From CAYTCZ01 sp964436315 (GTDB lineage Bacteria; Actinomycetota; Thermoleophilia; Gaiellales; Gaiellaceae), in the NCBI GenBank assembly GCA_964436315.1, contig CAYTCZ010000007.1:1-56279 (forward strand): a stretch of 56,279 nt of DNA, given 5' to 3'. Shown here piece after piece: positions 9,501 to 16,073 of the stretch; position 1 is the first letter of the stretch, and each line of letters starts with the position of its first letter. A program made the position numbers and the translations under genes. The notes beneath the pieces were generated by a model that saw nothing but the letters and a program-made list of their open reading frames with translations, had not been told where the DNA came from and did no database searches.

Positions 9501-9598
9501 CACTCGGTGGCGCGTTCGCCGCCGCCGAAGCGATCCAGCGCGCAGGTCGAGAAACGGCATTGTCTCTTCAGGAGCGGAGTGAGAAGCGAAGCGCTTAG
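6536..9598 (+). CDS. carB: carbamoyl-phosphate synthase large chain
   Basis: Makes carbamoyl phosphate from bicarbonate, ammonia and two ATP. Its 1020 residues are two homologous ATP-grasp halves, starting near SICVIGAGPIVIGQ and again near SVVILGAGPNRIGQG (about residue 515), with a C-terminal MGS-like allosteric domain (about 895-1020). It is slightly shorter than the usual 1060-1100. The first ATP loop reads GGHGGG where GG(T/S)GGG is usual, a small oddity. The start is TTG at 6536 inside the end of carA; no better start is visible. Confidence 0.95.
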   Translation: MPKRRDLHSICVIGAGPIVIGQACEFDYSGSQALKVLRSEGYRTIVVNSNPATIMTDPGFADRTYLEPLDLEGVASVLERERPDALLPTLGGQTALNLASQLAQDGTLDALGVELIGASLAAIRRAEDRELFRTTMDEVQLRVPESTIVRTEEDLPNDLAFPVILRPAFTLGGHGGGVARSATELEHLLARALAESPVGQVLVEESLLGWDEFELEVMRDRSDNVVVVCSIENLDPMGIHTGDSVTVAPQMTLPDEEYQCLRDAAAQVIRAVGVETGGSNIQFARSRDSGEIRVIEMNPRVSRSSALASKATGYPIAKVAAKLAVGYTLDRIPNDLTRTTPASFEPTLDYVVVKFPRFAFEKFPGADDSLGTQMKSVGETMGIGRTFAEALLKAMRSRELDGSPSETPWAGLDRVPDGIHPWFAGEIDRARQMLAEEPDLLELKRLGWSDAAIARQWRTGEEAVRTRRRALGIRPAYRRVDSCAAEVEAQSNYLYSTWGEEGDDVGNRGSSVVILGAGPNRIGQGIEFDYCCVHAATTYRKLGFETVMINCNPETVSTDYDTSDRLYFEPLGVEEVLEICERERPRGVVVQFGGQTPLRLARAIEDAGFSILGTPFDAVDLAEDRERFASLCDDLGIRVPPWAIATGPERAIEAAGLLGYPVLVRPSYVLGGLNMRVCYEPNSIAMTARPGVQILVDRFLEGAIEVDVDALCDGSDVYVAAIMQHVEEAGIHSGDSSCVLPPMSIDETVTEEIRATVRRLGPALGVVGLLNVQLALADGVLYVLEANPRASRTVPFASKAIGVNLVEAASRLTVGARLGELGLPAEGRPQHVSVKAAVFPFVRFPGADPVLGPEMRSTGEVMATAGDFPTAFAKAERAAGRPLPERGTAFISVRDADKEDAVDLGSLLAQLGFKLCATAGTARSLSAAGIAVSGVRKVTESGQGTTVVDLIRRGSCDLVVNTPAGSGARSDGSVIREAALAAGIPCITTLGGAFAAAEAIQRAGRETALSLQERSEKRSA

Positions 9599-10289
9599 CG
9601 TTGTCGACGTCGAGGACGTCGGCCCTTATCGGTTCCTCAGACTTGAGCGGCGAGGACTCGATCCCGGACTACCGGGCCAGTTCTTCATGCTGACTCCACC
9701 CGGGCATGTCTTGCCGCGTCCCATGAGCCTTTGCCTGGCCCCCCGGGCGGAACTGGCCTTTTTGATCGACCCGATCGGACCGGGCACCAGAGCGCTCGCG
9801 GCCACGGACGCCGGTGACGAGGTCATCGTTTCGGGCCCGCTCGGCCGAGGTTTTCACCTCGATGTCGAGCGGCCATTACTGGTCGGCGGTGGGATCGGTG
9901 TTGCACCTCTTCCGTATCTCTCAGAATCGCTCGGTCGGCCCCCCGCCGTCCTTGGCTTTCGAACGGCCTGGCATGCGGAGGCTGCGGCACTCGTTCCGAA
10001 TGCAGAGGTACTGGTTGAGCCGGAGCTCGTGACAGAGGGGATACCGGCACGCCGGCACGATGTGCTCGCCTGCGGGCCGGAGCCAATGCTGGTCGCGGTC
10101 GCCGCGTCGGCCGACTCCTGTCAGCTCGCCTGGGAGGCTCCGATGGCCTGTGGATTTGGAGCGTGCAACGGCTGTGCAGTCCGGATCGACGGCAGAATTC
10201 GCCGGCTCTGCGTGGAGGGCCCGGTGCTGCCGAGGCCTCCGGAGCAGGTCAGCCTTCCGCAGCCACCCACGGTCGGAGCAGCCCGATGA
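9579..10289 (+). CDS. pyrK: dihydroorotate dehydrogenase electron-transfer subunit (PyrK)
   Basis: Iron-sulfur flavoprotein that passes electrons from the PyrD1B flavin to NAD. It has 236 residues: an FAD-binding beta barrel (LPRPMSLC near residue 47), an NAD-binding part with GGGIGVAP, and a C-terminal [2Fe-2S] cluster with CGFGACNGC followed by a fourth Cys in RRLCVEG. I chose GTG at 9579, with AGGAG just upstream and a 20-bp overlap with carB; a longer frame reads back into carB. Pairing with the class 1B PyrD confirms the assignment. Confidence 0.92.
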   Translation: MRSEALSVVDVEDVGPYRFLRLERRGLDPGLPGQFFMLTPPGHVLPRPMSLCLAPRAELAFLIDPIGPGTRALAATDAGDEVIVSGPLGRGFHLDVERPLLVGGGIGVAPLPYLSESLGRPPAVLGFRTAWHAEAAALVPNAEVLVEPELVTEGIPARRHDVLACGPEPMLVAVAASADSCQLAWEAPMACGFGACNGCAVRIDGRIRRLCVEGPVLPRPPEQVSLPQPPTVGAAR

Positions 10290-11194
10290 TTCTGAACGCC
10301 TCTGGGTGTCTCGATGCTCTCGCGACGCCAGAGATTGCGGAGGGCCTCGATGCCTTCGTCACCAAGACGCTCACCTTGGAGCCCAGGGAGGGAAACCCAC
10401 CCGTTCGGATCACAGAGACCGCATCGGGAATGCTGAATTCAATCGGTCTCGCAAACCCCGGGATCGATTCCTTTGTCGTCGATGTGCTCCCGGAGCTCCT
10501 CTCGCTCGGACCGCCCATATGGGTTTCGGTGGCCGGCGTGGTCTCGAGGGATTACGCGGCGCTGTGCGCCCGGCTGGACGAACAGACGGATATCGCGGCG
10601 ATCGAGCTCAACATCTCGTGTCCAAACGTCGAGTCGGTAAGCGACACCGTCGAGGAACTCGTCGGTGCGGCGCGACGAAACACGACACGGCCCCTCTTCG
10701 TCAAGCTGTCTGCAGCCGTACCCGACGTCGCCGCCGCTGCCCTGGCTGCCGAGCGCGCCGGTGCTGACGGCCTCACGCTCATCAACACGGTTCGCGGGCT
10801 CGCGCTGGACGAACGCACTCTTCGCCCGGTTCTTGCGAGCGCAACCGGCGGGTATTCAGGCCCGGCGCTGCGCCCGGTTGCCCTCGCTGCTGTCTACGCC
10901 GCGTACGAATCGACTTCAATTCCGATCGTCGGTGTGGGCGGGATCGAGACCGGCCGTCACGCGCTCGAATCGATCGCTGTCGGTGCATCTGCCGTCGCTC
11001 TCGGAACAATCTTGTTCCGAGATCCATGGGCCGCGCGGCGAATTCGTGACGAACTTGCGGCGGAAGCGGCCGCACTTGGATTCGCAAATCCCCTTGACGC
11101 GTGCGGGATTGCGCACTCAGGAGGCCCGCTTCCTGTTGCCAGTGCTGACAAATTGCGTGAATTAGCACGGAAAAACAGCAACTTGAACCACTGA
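10286..11194 (+). CDS. pyrD: dihydroorotate dehydrogenase, class 1B catalytic subunit
   Basis: FMN enzyme that oxidises dihydroorotate to orotate together with PyrK. It has 302 residues. ELNISCPNV (about residue 113) is the class 1 substrate loop, KLSA follows, and GVGGIETG and GTILFRDP bind FMN phosphate. Class 1B enzymes use Cys as base in the loop near SGPALRPVAL. The ATG overlaps the pyrK stop by 4 nt. It is the last gene of the operon: orotidylate decarboxylase (pyrF), often next, is not here. Confidence 0.93.
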   Translation: MILNASGCLDALATPEIAEGLDAFVTKTLTLEPREGNPPVRITETASGMLNSIGLANPGIDSFVVDVLPELLSLGPPIWVSVAGVVSRDYAALCARLDEQTDIAAIELNISCPNVESVSDTVEELVGAARRNTTRPLFVKLSAAVPDVAAAALAAERAGADGLTLINTVRGLALDERTLRPVLASATGGYSGPALRPVALAAVYAAYESTSIPIVGVGGIETGRHALESIAVGASAVALGTILFRDPWAARRIRDELAAEAAALGFANPLDACGIAHSGGPLPVASADKLRELARKNSNLNH

Positions 11195-11210
11195 TCCGCG
11201 CTGTTAGAAT
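11183..11210 (+). promoter_or_regulatory. mihF promoter (leaderless)
   Basis: TTGAAC at 11183-11188, a 16-bp spacer and TAGAAT at 11205-11210 make one of the clearest promoters of the window. Only 8 nt separate the -10 box from the mihF GTG and there is no ribosome site, so the message should be leaderless. It overlaps the last codons of pyrD, giving mihF-gmk-rpoZ its own promoter. Confidence 0.6.
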
Positions 11211-11218
11211 GCCGCGCC

Positions 11219-11548
11219 GTGCAGGGCTCGAAGGCGCAGGTGCAGGCCCCGGAGCGTTCGCTTGACCAACGGATGGAGGCCCTTAAGCGGGCGAACGACA
11301 TTCGTGTGCGCCGAGCTCAGCTCAAGAAGGACCTGAAGAGCGGCAAGGTCGATATCCAGGAGATCCTTCGCGAGCCGCCCGACTACGTCGAGACCGCGAA
11401 GGTGTTCGACATGCTGATGGCCGTCCCGAAGTTCGGGCGAGTCAAGGCCGCAAGGTTTCTCAACCAGTGTCGCATCAGCCAGTCGAAGACCGTCGGCGGT
11501 CTATCGGAGCGGCAGCGCGATGAACTCGTCGGCCTCCTAGGCCGCTGA
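11219..11548 (+). CDS. mihF: integration host factor, actinobacterial type
   Basis: A 109-residue nucleoid-associated DNA-binding protein that binds DNA without a partner chain and supports nucleoid structure and site-specific recombination. The C-terminal half VPKFGRVKAARFLNQCRIS carries the helix-two-turn-helix typical of mIHF; the N-terminal part is a basic helix (MEALKRANDIRVRRAQLKKDL). The GTG start fits the leaderless promoter just upstream. Placement before gmk and rpoZ is the usual actinobacterial order. Its stop overlaps the gmk start in CTGA. Confidence 0.93.
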   Translation: MQGSKAQVQAPERSLDQRMEALKRANDIRVRRAQLKKDLKSGKVDIQEILREPPDYVETAKVFDMLMAVPKFGRVKAARFLNQCRISQSKTVGGLSERQRDELVGLLGR

Positions 11549-12135
11549 CTCAGGCCGCACGGCTTTTCGTCATCACGGGCCCGTCCGGCGCCGGCAAGGG
11601 GACGGTCATCGACGGCCTACTGAGCCGGCGACCTGACCTGACCGTCGCGATATCGGCTACGACCCGGCCCCGCCGGCCGGGCGAAGCAGACGGGCGGGAG
11701 TATTACTTCCTGACCGAGGAAGAGTTCGTCGAAAAAATCGAAGCTGGCGCGTTTCTCGAACACGTTGTCTACGTCTCCGGGCAGCGCTACGGGACGCTGT
11801 TCGCCGAGATTGACCGAATTACGGCGAGCGGAGCGAGCTGTGTCCTCGAGCTCGAGACCGACGGAGCCCGTGCCGTCAAGCGCGCACGACCCGACACCGT
11901 CACGATCTTCATCGCAGCTCCGAGTTTGCGAGAACTTCGAGAACGCCTCGAGGACCGAGCAACCGAGAGCTCCGGCGAGATCGACGAGCGTCTCGAGCTC
12001 GCGGAGCGCCAGGTGGCCGAGTCCGGAGACTTCGATCACATCGTCGTCAATGACGACGTTGCCAGAGCCGTCGACGAGCTCGAGCGCATAGTCGCGGAGA
12101 GCGTCGGGGGCGTCGGTACACTCTCGGCACCATGA
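11545..12135 (+). CDS. gmk: guanylate kinase, apparent CTG start
   Basis: Phosphorylates GMP to GDP. The frame gives LFVITGPSGAGKGT (Walker A, from about residue 7), SATTRPRRPGE (GMP binding), REYYFL and VNDD near the end, over 196 residues, the normal size. An in-frame TGA lies upstream at 11522-11524, and between it and the P-loop there is no ATG, GTG or TTG. The only plausible start is CTG at 11545, which overlaps the mihF stop as CTGA. Translation probably depends on coupling to mihF. Starting inside the protein would delete the P-loop, so this start is needed unless the base is a sequencing error. Confidence 0.9.
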   Translation: MTQAARLFVITGPSGAGKGTVIDGLLSRRPDLTVAISATTRPRRPGEADGREYYFLTEEEFVEKIEAGAFLEHVVYVSGQRYGTLFAEIDRITASGASCVLELETDGARAVKRARPDTVTIFIAAPSLRELRERLEDRATESSGEIDERLELAERQVAESGDFDHIVVNDDVARAVDELERIVAESVGGVGTLSAP

Positions 12136-12359
12136 TGTATCCACGAATCGATGATCTGCTCGACAACGTCGACTCGCGCTACGCACTCGTCATCGTTGCC
12201 GCTAAGCGTGCGCGACAGATCAACAACTACCACCACCAACTGGGCGAGGGCACGTTCGACGACTTCCCTCCGCCGCTCGTCGAGTCGCGATCGAAGAACT
12301 ACCTGACGATGGCGCTCGAAGAAGTGGCTGAAGGCAAGATCGAATACTCCTACCCCTAG
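12132..12359 (+). CDS. rpoZ: RNA polymerase omega subunit
   Basis: A 75-residue omega chain that helps assemble and stabilise RNA polymerase around beta-prime. The opening RIDDLLDNVDSRYALVIVAA, then KRARQINNY and the C-terminal TMALEEVAEGKI match the family. The ATG at 12132 overlaps the gmk stop (ATGA), so the three genes mihF-gmk-rpoZ form one coupled unit. Immediately after the stop a repeat element begins (12372). Confidence 0.93.
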   Translation: MMYPRIDDLLDNVDSRYALVIVAAKRARQINNYHHQLGEGTFDDFPPPLVESRSKNYLTMALEEVAEGKIEYSYP

Positions 12360-12371
12360 CTCCCTCGCGCC

Positions 12372-12531
12372 GCTGGCCGGGCGCGCTCCCGGGCGGCGGA
12401 GCCGCCCTCCGCGACGCCCTGACGACGCTGGCAGCGGGATGCTTCGGCTTCGCCCGTCGGCCGTACCTAACCGTACTGCCCTCCGGGCTCGGCCTCGCCT
12501 TCCTTGCCAGCCCCGCCCCAGTGACCCGAGG
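12372..12531 (+). repeat. dispersed intergenic repeat, copy A
   Basis: This 160-bp stretch aligns with 26875-27093. The best core is 12419-12446, which differs from 26911-26938 at only 2 of 28 positions and contains GCGGGATGCTTCG. Before it, a hairpin GGGCGGC-GGA-GCCGCCC (12391-12407) stands where copy B has a different hairpin, so the stem is kept while its sequence changes. After it, both copies have a CGTAC...CGTACTG pair and end in CAGT(G/A)ACCCGAGG. It begins 13 nt after the rpoZ stop. No coding frame fits. Confidence 0.65.
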
Positions 12532-12629
12532 AAGCTAGTGGTGATTTGACACCGACGTTCCTGGGAGTGGCCTGTGTAAACCCAGTTCCGGTAGGACGTT
12601 CCGGACTGTTCGTGGTTCCGCTGGGCGAC

Positions 12630-12635
12630 TACCAT
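12630..12635 (+). promoter_or_regulatory. -10 box of coaBC (leaderless)
   Basis: TACCAT lies 8 nt before the coaBC GTG and no ribosome site is present. A TTGACA further up at 12546-12551 has no -10 box at proper spacing. Confidence 0.4.
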
Positions 12636-12643
12636 CTGACCAG

Positions 12644-13810
12644 GTGAGCAACCGCCACGTTCTTGTGGGAATCACCGGCGGCATCGCCGCCTACAAGACC
12701 TGCGAGCTCATCCGCCTGTTCGTGATGGCGGGATTCGAGGTCACGCCGATTGCGACGCCGGGTGCCGAGGAATTCGTACACGCGCGGACCTTCGAGGCGC
12801 TGGCTCGGCGGGAGCAGCCGCGCGGGCTGTATCCGCATCTGCTCGAAGCGGAGCTGCTCGTCATCGCGCCGTTGTCGGCGAACACGCTCGCCAAGCTGGC
12901 GCACGGTCTGGCAGACAACGTTCTCACTCAGACCGTCCTGGCCTTCGAGGGTCCGGTGGTGGTCGCACCCGCAATGAACACACGGATGTGGCTACACCGC
13001 GCGACTCAGGAGAACGCGGAAACGCTCGCCGCGCGAGGTGTCGAGATCGTCGGCCCGGAGAGCGGGGAACTCGGAGAGGGCGAGAGTGGGCTTGGTCGAA
13101 TGACCGAGCCGGAGGAGATCTTCCGTCGCTGCGAAGCGCTTCTCCGCAACGCTCGTGAACTCGAGGGGCGTCGGGTTCTGATCTCGGCGGGGGGAACGCG
13201 CGAGCCGGTGGATTCGATCCGATTCATCGGTAACCGGTCGAGTGGCCGCATGGGCGTTGCGCTCGCATACGAGGCCAAGCGGCGAGGGGCCGAGGTCACG
13301 CTTCTCTATGCGAACGGCTCGGTTCCGGCGCCGGCGGGGGTCGAGATCATCTCAACGCCGACGGCGTCCGATCTCCAGCGGGAAGCGCTCGACCGAGGCG
13401 ATGCCGACGTCATCATCATGGCCGCGGCAGTCGCCGATTACCGTCCGGCCGAGGCGATCGAAGGGAAGCGACAGAAGAACCGGGAGCCCTGGACGATCGA
13501 GCTCGAGCCGACTCATGACGTGCTCGCAGAGTTGGGCCGGCGCCGCCGGACGGAGCAGGTGCTCGTCGGCTTCGCCGCGGACACGGGCCGGCACGGACTC
13601 GAGCGAGCTCGGCAAAAACTCGTCGAGAAGGGCGGCGATTTGTTCGTGTTCAACGATGTCTCTCGCGCCGACATCGGGTTCGACTCTCTCGACAACGAGG
13701 TCGTCCTCATCAGTCGTTCGGGAGAGCGGGTGATCGGTAAGCGCAGCAAGGAGGAGGTCGCCATCTCTATCCTCGACGAGATCACAGACCTTCTGAAGGA
13801 GGCTGGATGA
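12644..13810 (+). CDS. coaBC: phosphopantothenoylcysteine decarboxylase / phosphopantothenate-cysteine ligase
   Basis: Bifunctional enzyme for two steps of CoA synthesis. The N-terminal flavin CoaC half (about 1-175) shows VLVGITGGIAAYK, the APAMNTRMW substrate motif and a catalytic His in YPHLLEAELLVIAP. The C-terminal CoaB half starts with VLISAGGTREPVDSIRFIGN and has AAAVADYRP. The segment before the catalytic His is about a dozen residues shorter than usual. The GTG start has a TACCAT box 8 nt upstream. Its end overlaps the next ATG (TGGATGA). Confidence 0.93.
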   Translation: MSNRHVLVGITGGIAAYKTCELIRLFVMAGFEVTPIATPGAEEFVHARTFEALARREQPRGLYPHLLEAELLVIAPLSANTLAKLAHGLADNVLTQTVLAFEGPVVVAPAMNTRMWLHRATQENAETLAARGVEIVGPESGELGEGESGLGRMTEPEEIFRRCEALLRNARELEGRRVLISAGGTREPVDSIRFIGNRSSGRMGVALAYEAKRRGAEVTLLYANGSVPAPAGVEIISTPTASDLQREALDRGDADVIIMAAAVADYRPAEAIEGKRQKNREPWTIELEPTHDVLAELGRRRRTEQVLVGFAADTGRHGLERARQKLVEKGGDLFVFNDVSRADIGFDSLDNEVVLISRSGERVIGKRSKEEVAISILDEITDLLKEAG

Positions 13811-14787
13811 CGCGAGAAGAAGGGTTGGCCGGCATCAGTCCACGGCCGAGCGTGAGTCACTCTGCCGAGCTGGGCCAGCGGGTCGTGGAGAATCTGAGGC
13901 AGGTCATCCACGCCAGCGACGAGACTCTCGAACTCTCTGTCCTCTGCCTCCTGGGCGGCGGACACCTGATTATCGAAGACTTCCCCGGAGTAGGGAAAAC
14001 CACGCTCGCCAAAGCGCTCGCGCGGTCCGTCGATCTCGACTTCTCCCGACTCCAGTTCACTCCGGACTTGCTGCCATCTGACGTGACGGGGGTCAACGTC
14101 TTCAATCAGCAGTCGGGCGCCTTCGAGTTCCGCTCAGGACCTGTTTTCACCAACATCCTCCTCGTCGACGAGATCAACCGGGCATCACCGAAGACTCAGG
14201 CAGCATTGCTCGAGTGCATGCAGGAGGGCCAAGTGACAGTCGATGGGACGTCGTACACCCTGCCCTCGCCGTTCATGGTCATGGCGACACAGAATCCAAT
14301 CGAGTACGAGGGGACGTACCCACTCCCAGAGGCCGAGCTCGATCGATTTCAGATGCGGATATCGATTGGGTATCCGCCGCTTGCGGATGAGGCAAAGATG
14401 CTGACGGAACAGACCAGCTCCTTCCCGCTCGACGATCTCCAGCCGGTGGTGAGCGCGGAGGAACTGCATGCCGCTATCGAAGATGCGCGCGAGATCTTCG
14501 TCGAGGAGAGCCTCAACCGCTACGTCGTGGCAGTGCTACGACAGACGCGTGCCGATGCACGCCTGTTTCTGGGGGCGAGTCCGCGGGCCGGAATCGCGCT
14601 ACTGCGCGTTTCCAAAGCACGCGCCCTGTTTCGTGGGAGGGAATACCTCATTCCAGAAGACATCAAGGCAATCGCCCCCGCTGTGCTAGGTCATCGGCTG
14701 ATTCTCGCGCCAGAGGCCCGTTCGTCAACCATCGATACGGAGGAGCTGATTAAGGACATCGTCGAGCGGACCCCCGTACCGATCTAG
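13807..14787 (+). CDS. MoxR-family AAA+ ATPase
   Basis: A 326-residue chaperone-like ATPase. Walker A GVGKTT is near residue 62, Walker B NILLVDEINRASPKTQ near 117, sensor 1 MATQNPIEYEGTYPLPEA near 160, and the C-terminal lid ends with an ASPRAG motif. MoxR proteins typically help mature or assemble partners; here the partners would be the DUF58 and transglutaminase proteins that follow, an arrangement found in many bacteria. Its ATG overlaps the coaBC stop by 4 nt. Confidence 0.92.
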   Translation: MTREEGLAGISPRPSVSHSAELGQRVVENLRQVIHASDETLELSVLCLLGGGHLIIEDFPGVGKTTLAKALARSVDLDFSRLQFTPDLLPSDVTGVNVFNQQSGAFEFRSGPVFTNILLVDEINRASPKTQAALLECMQEGQVTVDGTSYTLPSPFMVMATQNPIEYEGTYPLPEAELDRFQMRISIGYPPLADEAKMLTEQTSSFPLDDLQPVVSAEELHAAIEDAREIFVEESLNRYVVAVLRQTRADARLFLGASPRAGIALLRVSKARALFRGREYLIPEDIKAIAPAVLGHRLILAPEARSSTIDTEELIKDIVERTPVPI

Positions 14788-14849
14788 GAGCCAGGAAACG
14801 AATTCCAGCGGGGGCATCGGACGGTAGGCTCGATGAAGAGGAAGAACCG

Positions 14850-16073
14850 GTGCTGACCGATCGCGGGCGACTCGTGCTCCTCCTTGGAGCGGGGATCTAT
14901 GTCGTCGCCTGGGCGTTTGGCACAGTCCCGCTCTATCCGGTCGCCATTGGTCTCTTGCTCGTGGTGGTCGGGGCGACGATCTGGGTTCGCATCCAGAAGT
15001 CGCCAACCGAAGTTCGACGAAAGCTCTCGGGGAAAGAGCACCTCGCCGGAGAAGACCTCACGGTCAACATCGAGCTCAGAACGGACGGTTTCCTTTCGGC
15101 AAAGAGCGCGGCCGTCAGAGAGCAGTTCGAGCGCTTACACGTCCACGAGACGGAACTGGAACGTAAAGAGGGCGCCTTGCGAGGCGGGTATGTCCTCAGG
15201 ACCGTCCCGCGCGGCCGTTATCGGCTCGAGTACTCCGAACTGGTCCTCGAAGATCCATTCGGCCTGGACCGCGTGAGCACGCCGCTCTCGCGCAGGGAGT
15301 CAATTCTCGTCTATCCACGGCTGGTAGAGCTCGACGAGCTCTTCTCCGAAACCGGCAGACAGCTCTCGGATGGCCGCCGACTCATGCTCCGCCGGCAGAG
15401 CGGCTTCGAGCTCCACAGCGTCCGCGACTACGAGCAGGGGGAATCTCTTCGTCGTGTCCACTGGCCGTCAACGGCGCGACGAGGCCAGCTCATGGTCAAG
15501 GAGCTCGAGGACTCGCCGAGGGACGAGGCGGCCGTCCTACTCGACGCAGAGGCCAGCACCGTGGTCGGTCGGGCGCCCAACTCGACCTTCGAAGTGCAGG
15601 TCAGTGCGGCTGGATCCCTCCTGCGAGCACAGGCGACCCGCGGACGGCGCGCGGCACTCATCATCAACTCGGCGAACCGCGAATACCAGCCCGTTCACTC
15701 GGCGGATGGCGACTGGAAGCAGGCTCTTGAGCTTCTCGCAGCGGTGGAGCCCACGGGCCACTCGCCCGTTGCAGCCCTGCTCGCCGACGAGACCGGTCCC
15801 GCATCGCGCGCCCTCGAGCTCACGATCGTGACCGCCGCGCTGTCGGGGCAGCTCGTGGAGCGAATCCTCCAGCGGACCGTCGGACGACATCCGGCCTCCC
15901 TCGTCTACGTCGATCCCGGAACTTTCACGACGAGCTCTGGAGCTGCTGACCCAGCCGCGGCAGGCCTCCTCCTTCGGCTTCAACGCGGCGGAGTCCCCGT
16001 GGTCGTCGTACGGCTCGGAGATGACCTCGCGAAGGTCCTCAGGGGCCACACGATGGAGATCGCGGTTGGCTAA
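14850..16073 (+). CDS. DUF58-domain membrane protein
   Basis: A 407-residue protein with two N-terminal membrane helices (residues about 8-42) and a cytoplasmic DUF58 (von Willebrand-like) domain marked by SGFELHSVRDYEQGESLR and VHWPSTARRGQLMVKE (about 185-220). It forms the middle of a moxR-DUF58-transglutaminase set. GTG at 14850 follows AGAGGAAG. Exact role unknown; an envelope-related task is inferred from the set. Confidence 0.88.
   Translation: MLTDRGRLVLLLGAGIYVVAWAFGTVPLYPVAIGLLLVVVGATIWVRIQKSPTEVRRKLSGKEHLAGEDLTVNIELRTDGFLSAKSAAVREQFERLHVHETELERKEGALRGGYVLRTVPRGRYRLEYSELVLEDPFGLDRVSTPLSRRESILVYPRLVELDELFSETGRQLSDGRRLMLRRQSGFELHSVRDYEQGESLRRVHWPSTARRGQLMVKELEDSPRDEAAVLLDAEASTVVGRAPNSTFEVQVSAAGSLLRAQATRGRRAALIINSANREYQPVHSADGDWKQALELLAAVEPTGHSPVAALLADETGPASRALELTIVTAALSGQLVERILQRTVGRHPASLVYVDPGTFTTSSGAADPAAAGLLLRLQRGGVPVVVVRLGDDLAKVLRGHTMEIAVG

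Noticed and set aside
12546..12551. Perfect TTGACA before coaBC
   Set aside because: No -10 box at 15-19 bp; the nearest TGTAAA is 23 bp away. The TACCAT box at 12630 is a better candidate for coaBC.
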